DNA of 64,000 bases from Psychrobacter sp. JCM 18901 (GCF_000586435.1 NZ_BAWH01000013.1:24219-88218), one strand, 5' to 3'. Shown: positions 1 through 9,629, counted from the stretch's first letter. Notes: a model not told the origin generated them from the sequence alone. A program made the numbers and translations.

Positions 1-1
1 G

Positions 2-1170
2 GCCGACTTAATCGTCATTGCACCTGCTTCAGCCAATACGCTTGCGCGTCTGGCCATGGGTATGGCTGATGATCTATTGACTACAGTGTGCTTGCCACTA
101 CAGCGCCTGTCATTATTGCTCCTGCCATGAATCAGCAGATGTGGCACATCCGGCAGTCAACCTAAACGTGCAAACATTGCGCGATATGAATTATCAGATT
201 ATCCAGCCAGCTAGCGGTGAGCAAGCGTGCGGTGATGTCGGAGCAGGGCGATTGCCTGAGCCTGAGCAGTTATTGGATGAGGTGTTGCTGTTCATAGCGA
301 TGAATACGACGCCGCAATTGTTGGCAGGCAAAAGAGTAGTCATTACCGCAGGTCCAACCGTAGAAGCGATTGACCTGTGCGTTATTTGTCTAATCACTCT
401 TCAGGAAAAATGGGCTTTGCATTGGCGCGCGCTGCGTGGCTGCTGGTGCAGACGTTGTCTTGATCTCTGGTGGTAAAGTGGCATTGCCCACGCCGCTCAA
501 TGTCACACGAATCGATGTGCTGTCTGCCGAAGATATGCTGATAGCCGCGCAGCAATGTGTGGAAGGTACGCATAGCAAGCTTCAATTTGTCCTTGAAGAT
601 GAGCATGACCATTCTCATGAACACGATCACTCTCATAACCATTCTCACGAGCATCATCATGGCGACTGTGGTTGCGGTGATGATGATGTAAGCGACCATA
701 ATGACAATAATGACTCGCTACAGTCTTACGATGACAACCAATTTGTGAAAGCAGATATTTTTATCGCGACCGCCGCCGTGGCAGATTATCGTACGGAAGA
801 AGCTGCACCGCAAAAAATTAAAAAGACACAAGATGCCATGACGCTCAGTTTGGTTAAAAATCCTGATATTCTAGCGACGATTTCTTTGGCACATCCAGAG
901 CTATTTGTCGTTGGTTTTGCAGCAGAGACGCAAGATGTTGAGCGTTATGCCCGTGGTAAATTGGTCGCAAAAGATTTGGATATGATTGCTTGCAATGATG
1001 TCTCACGTGCAGATATCGGTTTTGCCAGTGATGACAATGCGATGCAGGTGTTTTTCTCTGAGCACTATGAGCGTGACGCGGTAACACTTGAGAAGACCAG
1101 TAAAGATAAAATTGCTGAGCAGTTAGCAGGTATTATCGGCCAAGTAATCAATCAACGTCAAAATGGCTAA
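2..1170 (+). CDS. coaBC: CoaBC, phosphopantothenoylcysteine decarboxylase / phosphopantothenate-cysteine ligase (5' partial, frameshifted)
   Basis: Bifunctional coenzyme A biosynthesis enzyme: the N-terminal flavoprotein decarboxylates phosphopantothenoylcysteine and the C-terminal domain ligates cysteine to phosphopantothenate. The window opens inside the CoaC domain (ADLIVIAPASANT, later APAMNQQMW). The CoaB domain shows ITAGPTVEAID near 345, LISGGKV near 460, then FIATAAVADYR and LVKNPDILATI. Four one-base losses break the frame near 101, 143, 375 and 441; adding back one G or C in each short run restores the family sequence. Between the CoaB segments around 595-750 lies an extra stretch of about 50-60 residues, very rich in His and Asp with a CGCG pair, absent from ordinary CoaBC. 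Downstream is an 11-bp tandem repeat. Identity is secure; the frameshifts look like sequencing errors. Confidence 0.93.
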
Positions 1171-1184
1171 AGCCACAGTTTCAA

Positions 1185-1206
1185 AGCGTGTAGATAGCGT
1201 GTAGAT
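1185..1206. repeat. 11-bp direct tandem repeat after coaBC
   Basis: Two perfect adjacent copies of AGCGTGTAGAT follow the coaBC stop codon by 14 bases. It is one of several short tandem duplications at gene boundaries in this window. Confidence 0.7.
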
Positions 1207-1229
1207 ATGGATGCTGAGCCTAAAATGGT

Positions 1230-2022
1230 GTGACCGATATGATGAATATAGCTGGTAACGATAGCACTCAAATGCTAGTGCTGACGGTCATTTTTGCGCT
1301 TGCATCACTGCTGCATGGTATTAGCGGACTTGGCGCAACGCTAGTGACGACCACTGCGCTTGCTAGTATGTACCCATTGCAACACGCCATTGTGTTAGTG
1401 ATTTTTCCCTCGCTAGTCGTTAATGTGATGACCTGGCTAGTAGGCGGTGAACGCACCATTTGGCAAAACCTTATCTACTACGGCAGACACTATTGGTTGC
1501 TTGCGCTTACTAGCTTACTAGGTAGCATTTTAGGTGCTAAACTCTTGCTATGGGTCGATAGCGCTTATATTCTCTTATTGTTGGCCGCGGTCATTGCCTT
1601 CTACGTTGTGAGTAGCTTACTCGGCAAACAAATCCGTCTACCAAACACCAAGCCTATGTTGATTGCCGTTGGTTTTGGTGCAGGCGTCATCGGCGGCTCG
1701 ACCAATGCAATGTCGACCATACTGATGATGTATTTATTGTCTGCTAGTGACGATAAAAACACCATCGCCAAAGTCGGTAACATGTGCTATTTCTTAGGAA
1801 AGGTTGCTCAAATTATCGTGTTGCGTGAGCCTATCATGGCACTGAGCAGTGGTGAGTGGCAGCTGATTACTTTTTTTGAGTGTGCTGTCTATAGTGACTC
1901 TTTTGGTTGGAATCCGTTTGCGTCGCTATTTACCGCAAGCGCATTTTCGTCAGCTTATTTTATTGATTTTAATCGTGCTTGGAATACGTGTGGGTTGGCA
2001 AGGCATTACCGCATTGTTATAG
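1230..2022 (+). CDS. TSUP family (TauE/SafE-like) membrane permease, frameshifted
   Basis: Predicted inner-membrane permease of the TauE/SafE (TSUP) family, typically transporting sulfite, organosulfonates or related anions. The N-terminus carries the family feature HGISGLGATLV, and further hydrophobic segments repeat the half-domain pattern, including VGFGAGVIGGSTNAMSTIL near residues 145-165. A T run of seven near 1871 shifts the frame; with six the protein continues ITFLSVLSIVTLLVG and ends normally at 2022, giving about 264 residues, usual for the family. The GTG at 1230 is used as start; ATG at 1240 or 1243 is possible. It converges on the HDAC-family gene. The substrate cannot be told from sequence. 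Confidence 0.82.
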
Positions 2023-2054
2023 CTAAAGATATAAGCCTTTTCAGCGATATCTTA

Positions 2055-2971
2055 TTAGACCAATTCTTCAAAAAAATATCTGCTGTGCCAAACGAAAGGT
2101 ATTACAATGCGCTTCGACCACGTCTTCGATATCTTCTGAGTAGCCGCCACCCATCACGATAGCGACAGGGATATTGGCGGTTTTTGCTTGCTGCAGAACG
2201 TATTCATCACGCGCCTTACATCCTGCTTGTGTCAAACCAAGTTTGCCGAGCTTATCGGTAGCGAGCACGTCGACTGCAGACTGATAAAAAAATCATATCT
2301 GGCGCAACCTCAGCGATTAAGCGTGGCAGCGTATCTTCTAATATCTGTAAATACTCAGCATCGCCAGTATCATTGTCTAGCTCAATATCTAAGTCTGATA
2401 CTTGCTTACGAAACGGGTAGTTCTTTGCACCATGCATGCTAAAAACAAAAACGCGTGGTTCATCTGCCATGATACTGGCGTTGCCATTGCCTTGATGAAC
2501 ATCCAAATCGATAACTAAAATCTTCTGTGCCTGTCCACGATTTAGTAGTAAGTTGCTAGCGATACAAACATCATTGAAGACACAAAACCCTTCTCCATGA
2601 CCAGCAAAGGAGTGATGAGTACCGCCTGCAACATTCATCGCCACGCCATATTGCTGAGCATATAGCGCGCATTCATACGTTGCATGGGCAATATAACGAC
2701 CGCGCTCCACCAGCTGCGGGGTCATCTCAAATCCGATCGCACGAGCAGCCTTGCGCGGCAGTGTTTGAGTTTTAAGCTGATACCAGTACTCTGCGGTATG
2801 CGTGGTCAAAATCTCATCTTGCTTAAGCGAGCAGGGGCAAAGAAGTTATCTTGGCTGATAGTGCCTTCTGCCAGTAAGCGCTCAGGAATCATAGTGTACT
2901 TTTGCATGGGGGAAGCGATGTTTTTCTGGCACGGAATAGCGAAAGACGTCAGAGTAGGCAATTTTTAGCAT
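2055..2971 (-). CDS. Histone deacetylase family protein (acetylpolyamine/AcuC-like), frameshifted
   Basis: Zn-dependent amidohydrolase of the bacterial histone-deacetylase fold (relatives act on acetylpolyamines or acetyl-lysine). The ATG at 2971 begins MLKIAYSDVFRYSVPEKHRFP. Family hallmarks are GGTHHSF with GEGFCVFND, then LVIDLDVHQGNGNA carrying the metal-binding Asp and His, and GGGYS near the C-terminus. At least three frameshifts occur: near 2910, near 2822 and in an A run of seven near 2287, where six A gives the continuous reading MIFYQSAVDVLATDK. Another seven-A run near 2070 probably truncates the tail; six A would extend the end to FFEELV with stop at 2055. Length is about 305 residues. 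The natural substrate is unknown. Confidence 0.86.
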
Positions 2972-3050
2972 AAGAATTCTAGCTTAGTATTAATGGTTTT
3001 TGGATAGAAAAATAAAGAGATAAGTATCAGCTATCGCGGATTATGGCTTG

Positions 3051-3100
3051 ATTGAACAACCAGTTTATCGAACGAACTGAGCTATTGAACAAACTGAGTC
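3051..3100. repeat. Degenerate 16-17-bp tandem repeat spanning the 3' end of the YbjN-domain gene
   Basis: Three head-to-tail units (3051-3066, 3067-3083, 3084-3100). The last two are 17 bp and share the pattern ATYGAACRAACTGAG. The last codons and stop of the minus-strand YbjN-domain gene lie in the right-hand units, and the repeat continues past the stop. Confidence 0.55.
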
Positions 3101-3886
3101 GGCAAAAAGAACGTGCGCGCGTCTGACTGTTGACGTAGCTCGACAAGTAGCGTTTGCATGTCTTCAGCAGGGTCTTGATTATTGACCAAGTTGCCAAATA
3201 GCTCGTTGGCAACCGTGGTCATCGCGACCACGCTTTGTAGTAAATGCTCAATAATCTCATTATCTATACCAACTGCTTCGACATCGATAGCATTTTTGTA
3301 GCGTATCTCACCATCGTTGACATCCATTTCTAGATTACCGACTAGCATGTCATAGTTGATTTGGGTGATAAGTAGCATCGCAGCGCTTTGATGAGTTTCT
3401 GGTATCAAAAATGGCAAGATGCCATAGATGGCCAGTAGTTTGTTTTTTTCTTGCACCCGAAACAGATAGCCACAATTTATTTGCTTATGACGCATTCTCA
3501 AGGATAAATGATGTGATTTTTGGCTGTCGTTGGTTTTGGGTCGATAATGCGTGTAGTGCCATTGTTTGTCATTGAAGTATTGTTTTAAACAGTCAACAAT
3601 GGGCGTGTCACTTTGGTTTTGAGGTTCTGCATTTGCGCTATCGGTTTTAAGTTGAGATGTATTTGCTTGTGCTTGAGCGTTATCCTGTTTGCTGCCCTGA
3701 TTCGCCTCTAACTCATGAGAGATATCAGAAATATCAGCTGATATATTTTTTGTATTATTAACCTCGCTGTCAGCAAGTAATGCACGCCCTTGCTCGCTTG
3801 CACCATCGATGACTGACTGCGGTGCGGAAGCAGTCAATAACCGTTTGATTTTTTTGCCATAAGCTGAGTTTATTGCGTTGACTCAT
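3082..3886 (-). CDS. YbjN domain-containing protein
   Basis: Cytosolic protein whose C-terminal half matches the YbjN/CesT-like fold: LFRVQEKNKLLAIYGILPF, then LLITQINYDMLVGNLEMD and DGEIRYKNAIDVE, typical of YbjN proteins of unknown biochemical role. The N-terminal third is a low-complexity linker rich in Asn, Ser, Gln and Ala. In the observed frame only a TTG at 3837 can start it. Reducing the seven-A run (minus strand, near 3851) to six connects it to an ATG at 3886 (MSQRNKLSLWQK), which I prefer. No signal peptide or membrane segment is seen. A tandem repeat covers its 3' end. Confidence 0.68.
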
Positions 3887-3916
3887 AATAGTATGCTGAC
3901 AAGTAAGAGTTATAAA

Positions 3917-5026
3917 TTAATCGTGAGTGAATGCCAAGCCTTCCTTAATAGCAGGCTGTGCATAGAACGCTTCTAGCATTTCACGAATATGAGCTGTCAA
4001 CCAAGGCGTCTCAAGAGCATCGTACACGATAGGCAGTAGAGCCGTACTACATTGCTTCATGGCCGCTTCGTCAATGTGTAAACTCGCCGCAATGGTCGCC
4101 ATCGTGTCAGCCTGATGGTTGGCATACCAAGTGTTAATGCTTGCCGAGACTAAACTGTGTAGATACGGTGACAGTCGCAGGCGATTATAGCTCTGTTGGA
4201 TACTGGCTTCGATATGGTCAATGCTACTATTACCGGGCTCATCGCTTAAATAGGTTTGTAGCTCACTGATCGGTTGGTCTTTGATGCGCTCCCAGCCCAT
4301 AACCATCAGGCGCGCCACCTCTTCGTTTGATAAGTGTTCCTGCGCATTGGCTTCGGCTTTGCGCGTCAAATCTTTGATATTGCGATGCAGGTACGTTTGT
4401 AGTTTTTCATCGAGGTTTCTGTTGGTTGCCTTTTCAAAAGAGCTGCGCCCAAGCTTCATCAATTTACCAACGCCACCTGCTTTATCGAGGGTGCTTTCCA
4501 TAAAGTCGTTGATAGCGTGATAGAGTGTTTGGGTCAACAAATCAGCGAAGGTTTCGTTACCGACCAGTGTGTGAATCAATATGTTACGCTGCTGCTCGTG
4601 ACTACCGATATAGTTGGCCAGCGTTTCGACTTGGGCATCATCGACCAGCTCAGACAAAGGCACGTTGTCATTGACTGGGTGATAAATAATGGTGTGCAAA
4701 ATATCACGGATATCGGTACGCATCACCTCAGTCATCGGCTGATTTAACAGCCAGTCTTTCATCAGCTGCTGTAAATGGTCACAGGTAATATATTTGCTTA
4801 AGGGCTGCGCACCAAACCATTGCCAAGCTTCCATCGCTAGTGGCTCAGCTTGATTGTGCAACCACTGCTGCATAAAGTTGACTTGAGCATCGATCAAGCT
4901 ATCTACTGTCAAACGGCTAGCTGATGGCTGTTTTGACAAGTTGGTGTCTGCGTTGTCACTTTTAGTCTCTGCATTAGGCATTTGTGTTTGGCTATCTGGT
5001 GAAGTCGGCATAGGTTTTGAAGTCAT
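3917..5026 (-). CDS. Conserved hypothetical protein, all-helical, 369 aa
   Basis: An intact open frame of 369 residues that I do not recognise. The first 40 residues are low-complexity (Ser, Asn, Gln, Pro). The rest is predicted mainly helical and soluble, with no signal peptide or membrane helix. A Gly-Lys segment (DKAGGVGKLMKLGRSS) near residue 185 is not a proper P-loop. It may be co-directional with the YbjN-domain gene downstream on the same strand (about 30 bases apart). The start ATG at 5026 sits inside the last copy of a four-unit tandem repeat. The sequence gives no function. Confidence 0.7.
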   Translation of the reverse strand: MTSKPMPTSPDSQTQMPNAETKSDNADTNLSKQPSASRLTVDSLIDAQVNFMQQWLHNQAEPLAMEAWQWFGAQPLSKYITCDHLQQLMKDWLLNQPMTEVMRTDIRDILHTIIYHPVNDNVPLSELVDDAQVETLANYIGSHEQQRNILIHTLVGNETFADLLTQTLYHAINDFMESTLDKAGGVGKLMKLGRSSFEKATNRNLDEKLQTYLHRNIKDLTRKAEANAQEHLSNEEVARLMVMGWERIKDQPISELQTYLSDEPGNSSIDHIEASIQQSYNRLRLSPYLHSLVSASINTWYANHQADTMATIAASLHIDEAAMKQCSTALLPIVYDALETPWLTAHIREMLEAFYAQPAIKEGLAFTHD

Positions 5027-5072
5027 ATTTTAAAGTCGTATTTTTTTTGAGGTCGTACTTTTTGAAGTCAGA
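5015..5072. repeat. 13-bp tandem repeat, four copies, containing a start codon
   Basis: Copies of consensus TTTTGAAGTCRTA occur at 5015-5027, 5028-5040, 5045-5057 and 5060-5072. Read on the minus strand, the first copy holds the ATG of the 369-aa gene (5026); the upstream copies carry ACG, ACG and CTG at the same place. Confidence 0.75.
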
Positions 5073-5189
5073 GTAATCGACAATTTGTTATACTGTGTGT
5101 TTGTAGCGAGCATAGGGTATTATGCCACGAACATTGCCTTTGTTTGTGATGAATATTGACTGCTGCTTGATAAATAACCAGGGGTTTTG

Positions 5190-5819
5190 ATGACGGTTTT
5201 GGATACGCCTTTACTTGCACTTGATGAGCTGACGGTTCAGCGCGGTGAGATACCGCTGTGCGAAGGAGTTGCGTTGCAGCTATCTGCTGGTAGTATTTGC
5301 CATTTGATTGGGGCAAATGGGACGGGAAAGACCACGTTACTCATGCAATTGGCTGGATTGTTACCTGTTTTGTCAGGTAGAGTTATTTATCAAGGACAAT
5401 CGTGCCTGCCTATCCAGCCCTTATATGTCTCACACCAGTTGGGCATCCATCCGAATCTGACAGTAGCACAAAACCTAACGTTTCTACTGAACTTATATGG
5501 TATTACTCCAAGCGCTGCTGATATTGATAATGCGCTCACATGGGTTGGGCTACAAGGGTTTGAAACGATCAGCTCCAGTCATTTGTCCGCTGGGCAAACG
5601 CGGCGCATCACGCTGGCACGATTGTACTTGTTAACTCCTGACGTGACACCGCTCTGGTTACTTGATGAGCCTTTCACGGCGCTGGATGTTGATATGGTGG
5701 CACGTATGGAAGAGCGGTTATGCGACTTTGCACAGGCTGGCGGGTCGATACTAATGACCAGCCATCAGGCAGTCTGTGTCGCCAATCAAGTGCTCGATTT
5801 GTCAAATTACATGGTATAA
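5190..5819 (+). CDS. ccmA: CcmA, heme exporter ATP-binding subunit
   Basis: ATPase of the CcmABCD complex that releases holo-CcmE during cytochrome c maturation. The Walker A motif GANGTGKT is at residues 41-48, the ABC signature LSAGQ at 132-136 and the Walker B LWLLDE at 155-160, followed by the switch His in MTSHQ. Its length of 209 residues is normal for CcmA, shorter than general ABC ATPases. A purine-rich AGGGG precedes the ATG at 5190. ccmB follows after about 80 bases on the same strand. The frame is intact. Confidence 0.93.
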   Translation: MTVLDTPLLALDELTVQRGEIPLCEGVALQLSAGSICHLIGANGTGKTTLLMQLAGLLPVLSGRVIYQGQSCLPIQPLYVSHQLGIHPNLTVAQNLTFLLNLYGITPSAADIDNALTWVGLQGFETISSSHLSAGQTRRITLARLYLLTPDVTPLWLLDEPFTALDVDMVARMEERLCDFAQAGGSILMTSHQAVCVANQVLDLSNYMV

Positions 5820-5902
5820 GTTTGATTGCTATCAGTACCATCAGTATACGTGCAAGGACAAATAATGACAGACAGTCCAATACAAGTAGGATCAGTAGCA
5901 GC

Positions 5903-6610
5903 ATGAATAAAAGCCCAAATGCTATTGTCGCAGTGCCTCGCAGTATTGGCTTCCTGCAGCTGTGGCGCCGTGAATGGCAAGTCAAGCAGCAAGGAGCGGT
6001 ACAATGGTTGTATCCGTTAGTACTGTTCTTAGTGATTATTACTTTGTTTCCGTTGGCAGTCGGTAGTGAGCCTGCGCTATTGCAGCGTCTGGGCGTATCA
6101 GCAGTGTGGATTGCTGCATTGCTGTCACTGGTAATGGGTGTTGATGGATTATTTAAGCCTGCGCTTGATAATGGTACGCTTGCGCAATTGGTCGTGGCCA
6201 AAGCGTCACTACCGCTATGGGTGCTGATTAGACTGGTCATTCATTGGATTTTTAGTAGTGGTATTGTGGCAGTGCTTAGCTTGCTTGCCGTGCCGTTATT
6301 TCAGCTCAGTTGGTTTGAAGCGTGGATCTTGATGGCTTCTATCGTGACAGGTAGCCCAATGCTTTTGATGTTATCAGCAGTGGCCAGTAGTTTGACGCTA
6401 TCGTTAAAGAATGGGGCAGTATTAGTGCCTTTGATTGCTTTACCGATGCAGTTGCCAGTCTTGATTTTTGCTACGGGTGCGGTTGATTTATTTGCCTCTG
6501 GGCTGAATGGTTTGCCTATCTTAGCTTTATTACTAGCAGGAAGTATTGTTTCTGTCCTAGTTATGCCTTGGGTGATTGCTACCACTTTAAAGATGTCATG
6601 GCTCAATTAA
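5903..6610 (+). CDS. ccmB: CcmB, heme exporter membrane subunit
   Basis: Inner-membrane permease partner of CcmA. The 235-residue protein begins with a short soluble stretch containing FLQLWRREW, characteristic of CcmB, followed by about six hydrophobic segments (LYPLVLFLVIITLFPLAVG first). Internal family features include DGLFKPALDNGTLAQL and VPLIALPMQLPVLIFATGA. The frame is open upstream to 5720, but the ATG at 5903 gives the expected CcmB start and lies beyond the end of ccmA. Between it and ccmC lies a tandem-repeat gap of 300 bases. Confidence 0.92.
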   Translation: MNKSPNAIVAVPRSIGFLQLWRREWQVKQQGAVQWLYPLVLFLVIITLFPLAVGSEPALLQRLGVSAVWIAALLSLVMGVDGLFKPALDNGTLAQLVVAKASLPLWVLIRLVIHWIFSSGIVAVLSLLAVPLFQLSWFEAWILMASIVTGSPMLLMLSAVASSLTLSLKNGAVLVPLIALPMQLPVLIFATGAVDLFASGLNGLPILALLLAGSIVSVLVMPWVIATTLKMSWLN

Positions 6611-6656
6611 ACGATTTGCTTGTTGCAATCTTAAAATCCAGATTTCGAAATTTGAT

Positions 6657-6740
6657 TATCTAAACCCAGTTATATAAATCTAGTTATCTAAACCTAGCAA
6701 TATAAATCTAGTTATCTGAACCTAGTTGTTTGAACCCTAT
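6657..6740. repeat. 14-bp tandem repeat array, about six copies, between ccmB and ccmC
   Basis: Six contiguous 14-bp units run from 6657 to 6740. They alternate between forms like TATCTAAACCTAGT and TATATAAATCTAGT, so the array can also be read as a 28-bp dimer. The last unit is decayed. It fills the middle of the 300-base ccmB-ccmC gap, where I see no gene. There are no unique spacers, so it is not CRISPR. Confidence 0.8.
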
Positions 6741-6910
6741 ATATTAACATCGTGGTGAAAACTGACAATTTTGCTATAATAGTCAATTGAATACGTAAAC
6801 AGCTCTTTGTAGATTCTATCCAGTGTTTAACGCCAGCAGGTGAGTTGATAGTGTTGCTTTGATAGACCGCATCATTTATCACCAGTAAGCTGTGTAATAG
6901 GTTTCTTCCC

Positions 6911-7698
6911 ATGCCCAACCTGAATAACGTCTCATCCCCTAGCTTGTGGCAGCGCATTTGGCAGGGTTTCTTGACCACTGTGGGTACCAAGCAGTTTTTT
7001 CGTATCTTTAGCCCTTGGGTCAAGTGGTTAGCGATATTGGCTAGTCTCTGTTTGCTCATTGGTAGCGTATGGGGCCTTGCTTTTGCGCCGCCTGATTATC
7101 TTCAGGGCAATAGCTATCGCATTATATTTATCCATGTGCCAGCGGCCAGTCTTGCCATTTCTATTTACTTTTCCCTTGCAGTTCTAGGGGTAATCTATTT
7201 GGTATGGAAGATTAAGACGGCCAGTCTGGTCGCGCAGGCACTTGCTCCGATGGGGTTTTTGCTGTGTGTCATCAGTTTGCTTACAGGCTCTATCTGGGCA
7301 AAGCAACATGGGGCACTTACTGGGTGTGGGACGCACGCCTTACGTCAATGCTGATATTAGCGTTTCTATATGCGGGCGTGATGGCACTGTTTGCCGCTTT
7401 TGAGCATACGGCCAATCGCGGTAAAGCGGCTGCTATTTTATCTATTGTAGGCGCAGTGAACCTGCCTATTATCAAGTACTCAGTAGAGTGGTGGAATACC
7501 TTGCACCAAGGCGCGACCTTTAGCTTGACGGCAGCACCGAAGATGTCGGCAGATATGTGGATGCCTTTACTACTGATGATTATCGGCAGCTATTTACTGG
7601 TTGCGACATTAGCGATTTATCGTACCAACACGCTGATTCTATACCGTGATCAAGGCAAAGCGTGGGTTAAAGAATACATTCGTGGTCAACACAAATAA
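6911..7698 (+). CDS. ccmC: CcmC, heme transporter to CcmE (frameshifted)
   Basis: Inner-membrane protein of the heme-handling (HHP) superfamily that loads heme on CcmE. The N-terminal part has membrane segments and the heme-ligand region YRIIFIHVPAA. The second fragment carries the tryptophan-rich WWD motif WGTYWVWDARLTS and later NLPIIKYSVEWWNTLHQ, typical of CcmC. A G run near 7287 is one short: restoring one G joins the fragments as GSIWGKATWGTYWVWD. Length is about 262 residues, normal. ccmD follows after 16 bases. A functional gene with a sequencing error is most likely. Confidence 0.92.
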
Positions 7699-7714
7699 CG
7701 GCTAGGAAAATACT

Positions 7715-7936
7715 ATGCAGCCTTACTTTTATAGCGTATCTGAGTTTTTCGCCATGGGTAAGCATGGGGTTTTTGTATGGTCGTGCTGGGCGATAACGAT
7801 CGGCGTGATGTTGGCGTTTATTATCTATAGCCGCAGACAGCGACAGTCACTTATCAAACAGCTGATCATCCAGCAAGCGCGACAAGCACAACGAACGACC
7901 AAAACCTCAACGCCTGTAACCAAACAGGCGGAATGA
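7715..7936 (+). CDS. ccmD: CcmD, heme exporter small subunit
   Basis: Small single-span membrane protein that stabilises the CcmABC-CcmE interaction. It has 73 residues: a short N-terminus with FFAMGKHGVFVWSCW, one transmembrane helix around residues 20-40, then a basic, Gln-rich cytoplasmic tail. Placement directly behind ccmC and the GKHGVFVW signature support the call. ccmE follows after a 244-base gap with no other gene. Confidence 0.88.
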   Translation: MQPYFYSVSEFFAMGKHGVFVWSCWAITIGVMLAFIIYSRRQRQSLIKQLIIQQARQAQRTTKTSTPVTKQAE

Positions 7937-8180
7937 AAAATCATCTTAATATCATGGTTTTAGCGTAAGAAGCCGTATCCTTACACTGACAAAAATATGA
8001 CCTTATAGGCAGTGATGAGGCTTATTGATTTGTCTGAAAAATGCTACCATATAGCGATTAGAAGAGTACGATTAGAAAGACATTTTTAGAACGTTTTTCT
8101 AATGGTAGTTTCTTCAAAATTTTCTATTTTATAGATTGATTATGGTTTATAAAATAGTGACTCATTAATGGGGTAGTGGT

Positions 8181-8660
8181 ATGAATGCAGTTCGTCGGAA
8201 AAAACTGACATGGGTTATGTTTACACTGGCAGGTGCGGCAGTGGCAGTTATGTTGGTTATCTATGCCATCGGGCAGCAAACTGACTACTACTTTGATGCA
8301 ACCGCTATTGCCCAAGGTGAAGCGCCTCAAGACAAACGTATTCGTGCTGGTGGTATGGTGGTTGCAGGTAGTGTGCAGCGTGCAGCAGACAATCCATTAA
8401 ATGTTGAGTTTGCGATTACTGATTTTCAATCAACCGTGCCAGTGACTTACCAAGGTATCCTGCCAGACTTATTTGCTGAAAACTCAGGTGTCGTAGCCAC
8501 GGGTAAAATGCAAGGCGATACTTTCGTCGCTGGAGAAGTATTGGCCAAGCATGATGAAAACTATATGCCGCCAGAAGTCGCTAAATCTATGAAAGAAAAT
8601 AACCGCAGTGGAGCGATACCTTCTTCTGAACAGTATAATCCTGCTGAAAAAAATTCATGA
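8181..8660 (+). CDS. ccmE: CcmE, periplasmic heme chaperone
   Basis: Membrane-tethered heme chaperone that carries heme covalently to the cytochrome c lyase. N-terminal anchor at residues 9-30, then the OB-fold domain. The heme-binding histidine is H124 in [12 protein letters not shown], with the conserved tyrosine at 128. Length is 159 residues, as usual. It lies 244 bases behind ccmD and may have its own promoter. A strong bidirectional terminator follows, so ccmF, ccmG and ccmH are not part of this operon. Confidence 0.94.
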   Translation: MNAVRRKKLTWVMFTLAGAAVAVMLVIYAIGQQTDYYFDATAIAQGEAPQDKRIRAGGMVVAGSVQRAADNPLNVEFAITDFQSTVPVTYQGILPDLFAENSGVVATGKMQGDTFVAGEVLAKHDENYMPPEVAKSMKENNRSGAIPSSEQYNPAEKNS

Positions 8661-8706
8661 GACCGAAACCCTACAACAGTAACGATTATAAGTTGTCGTA
8701 CCATAT

Positions 8707-8738
8707 AAAAAAAGCCACCGATTATCGGTGGCTTTTCA
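8707..8738. terminator. Bidirectional intrinsic terminator between ccmE and aldo/keto reductase
   Basis: GC-rich stem AGCCACCG / CGGTGGCT (8713-8733) with an A run on the left and a T run on the right, between convergent genes. Confidence 0.88.
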
Positions 8739-8757
8739 TTGAGCTTTGTTTCGCTAA

Positions 8758-9629
8758 TCAGTTAATCGTACTTATTAACCTATTAGTCATCCCATACTGG
8801 CTATAGTCAGGATGTTCAATTTTACGACCGTCAGAGCTAGCTAGGTTGCCGATTTTTTCTAATTCGTCTGCACTTAACTCAACCTTGATGGCATCTAGAT
8901 TACCTTGCAGGTGATCAGGGTTAGACGTTTTTGGAATAGCCACACGATGCTTGTCTGATAAGATCCAAGCTAGTGAGATTTGTGCTGGTGTTACGTTGTG
9001 CTTATCTGCAATCTCTTTAATTACTTCGTTATCAAATACATCACCACGCGCTAATGGCGAGTAGGCCTCTAATAGAATATGATGATTATTCAAAAAGGTC
9101 TGCAATGTGTTTTGCTTAATGAACGGATGAAACTCTACTTGGTTCACGACGATAGGCACATCAGCATATTTCTTGGCTTCAATGATATTAGCAATATTGA
9201 AGTTTGAAACACCAATATGGCGCGTTAGACCTTGCTTTTGGAGTTCACACAGCGCAGGAATGGTCTCAGATAACGGCACGCGGTCATCAGGCCAGTGCAA
9301 TAGCAACAGATCGACATAATCTGTACCCAAATCTTCCAAAGAGCGCTTGGCTGCTGCGACCAGTTTTTCTGGTTCAAACTTCATGTCATCTGGAAAAATC
9401 TTGGTAGTCAAAAAGAACTTATCACGAGCCACGCCTGATTGTCTGATGCCTTCGCCAACTTCTTTTTCATTACCGTAAGCTTGAGCGGTATCAATATGCT
9501 CATACCCCATTTCTAACGCTTTTTTTAACCACGTCCACGCAATCTTGTCCTGTTGACTGCCAAGTACCTAGCTAGGATGGGGATATTTGCTTGTCCAGCG
9601 GTACGAATATTATAGTTTTTAGCACTCAT
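8758..9629 (-). CDS. Aldo/keto reductase (2,5-diketo-gluconate reductase-like), frameshifted
   Basis: NAD(P)H-dependent TIM-barrel oxidoreductase. The catalytic tetrad is visible: Asp in HIDTAQAYGNE, Tyr in the same motif, Lys in FLTTKIF and His in LLLHWPDD. The C-terminal cofactor region has AIPKTSNPDHLQGNLDA. The observed frame starts only at MGYEHIDT (9510), but the ATG at 9629 encodes MSAKNYNIRTAGQANIPIL. This joins after correcting a base near 9567 and a T run of seven near 9521 (giving VDVVKKALEMGYE). Length is about 290 residues. It is convergent with ccmE. The physiological substrate is unknown. Confidence 0.88.

Noticed and set aside
394..699. Minus-strand frame of about 100 codons opposite the His-rich part of coaBC
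   Set aside because: It is a shadow of the repeated CAT/CAC codons; its product is low-complexity Met/Ile/Val with no family resemblance.
6657..6740. Possible CRISPR array
   Set aside because: The units are contiguous and short (14 bp) with no unique spacers, and no cas genes are present.
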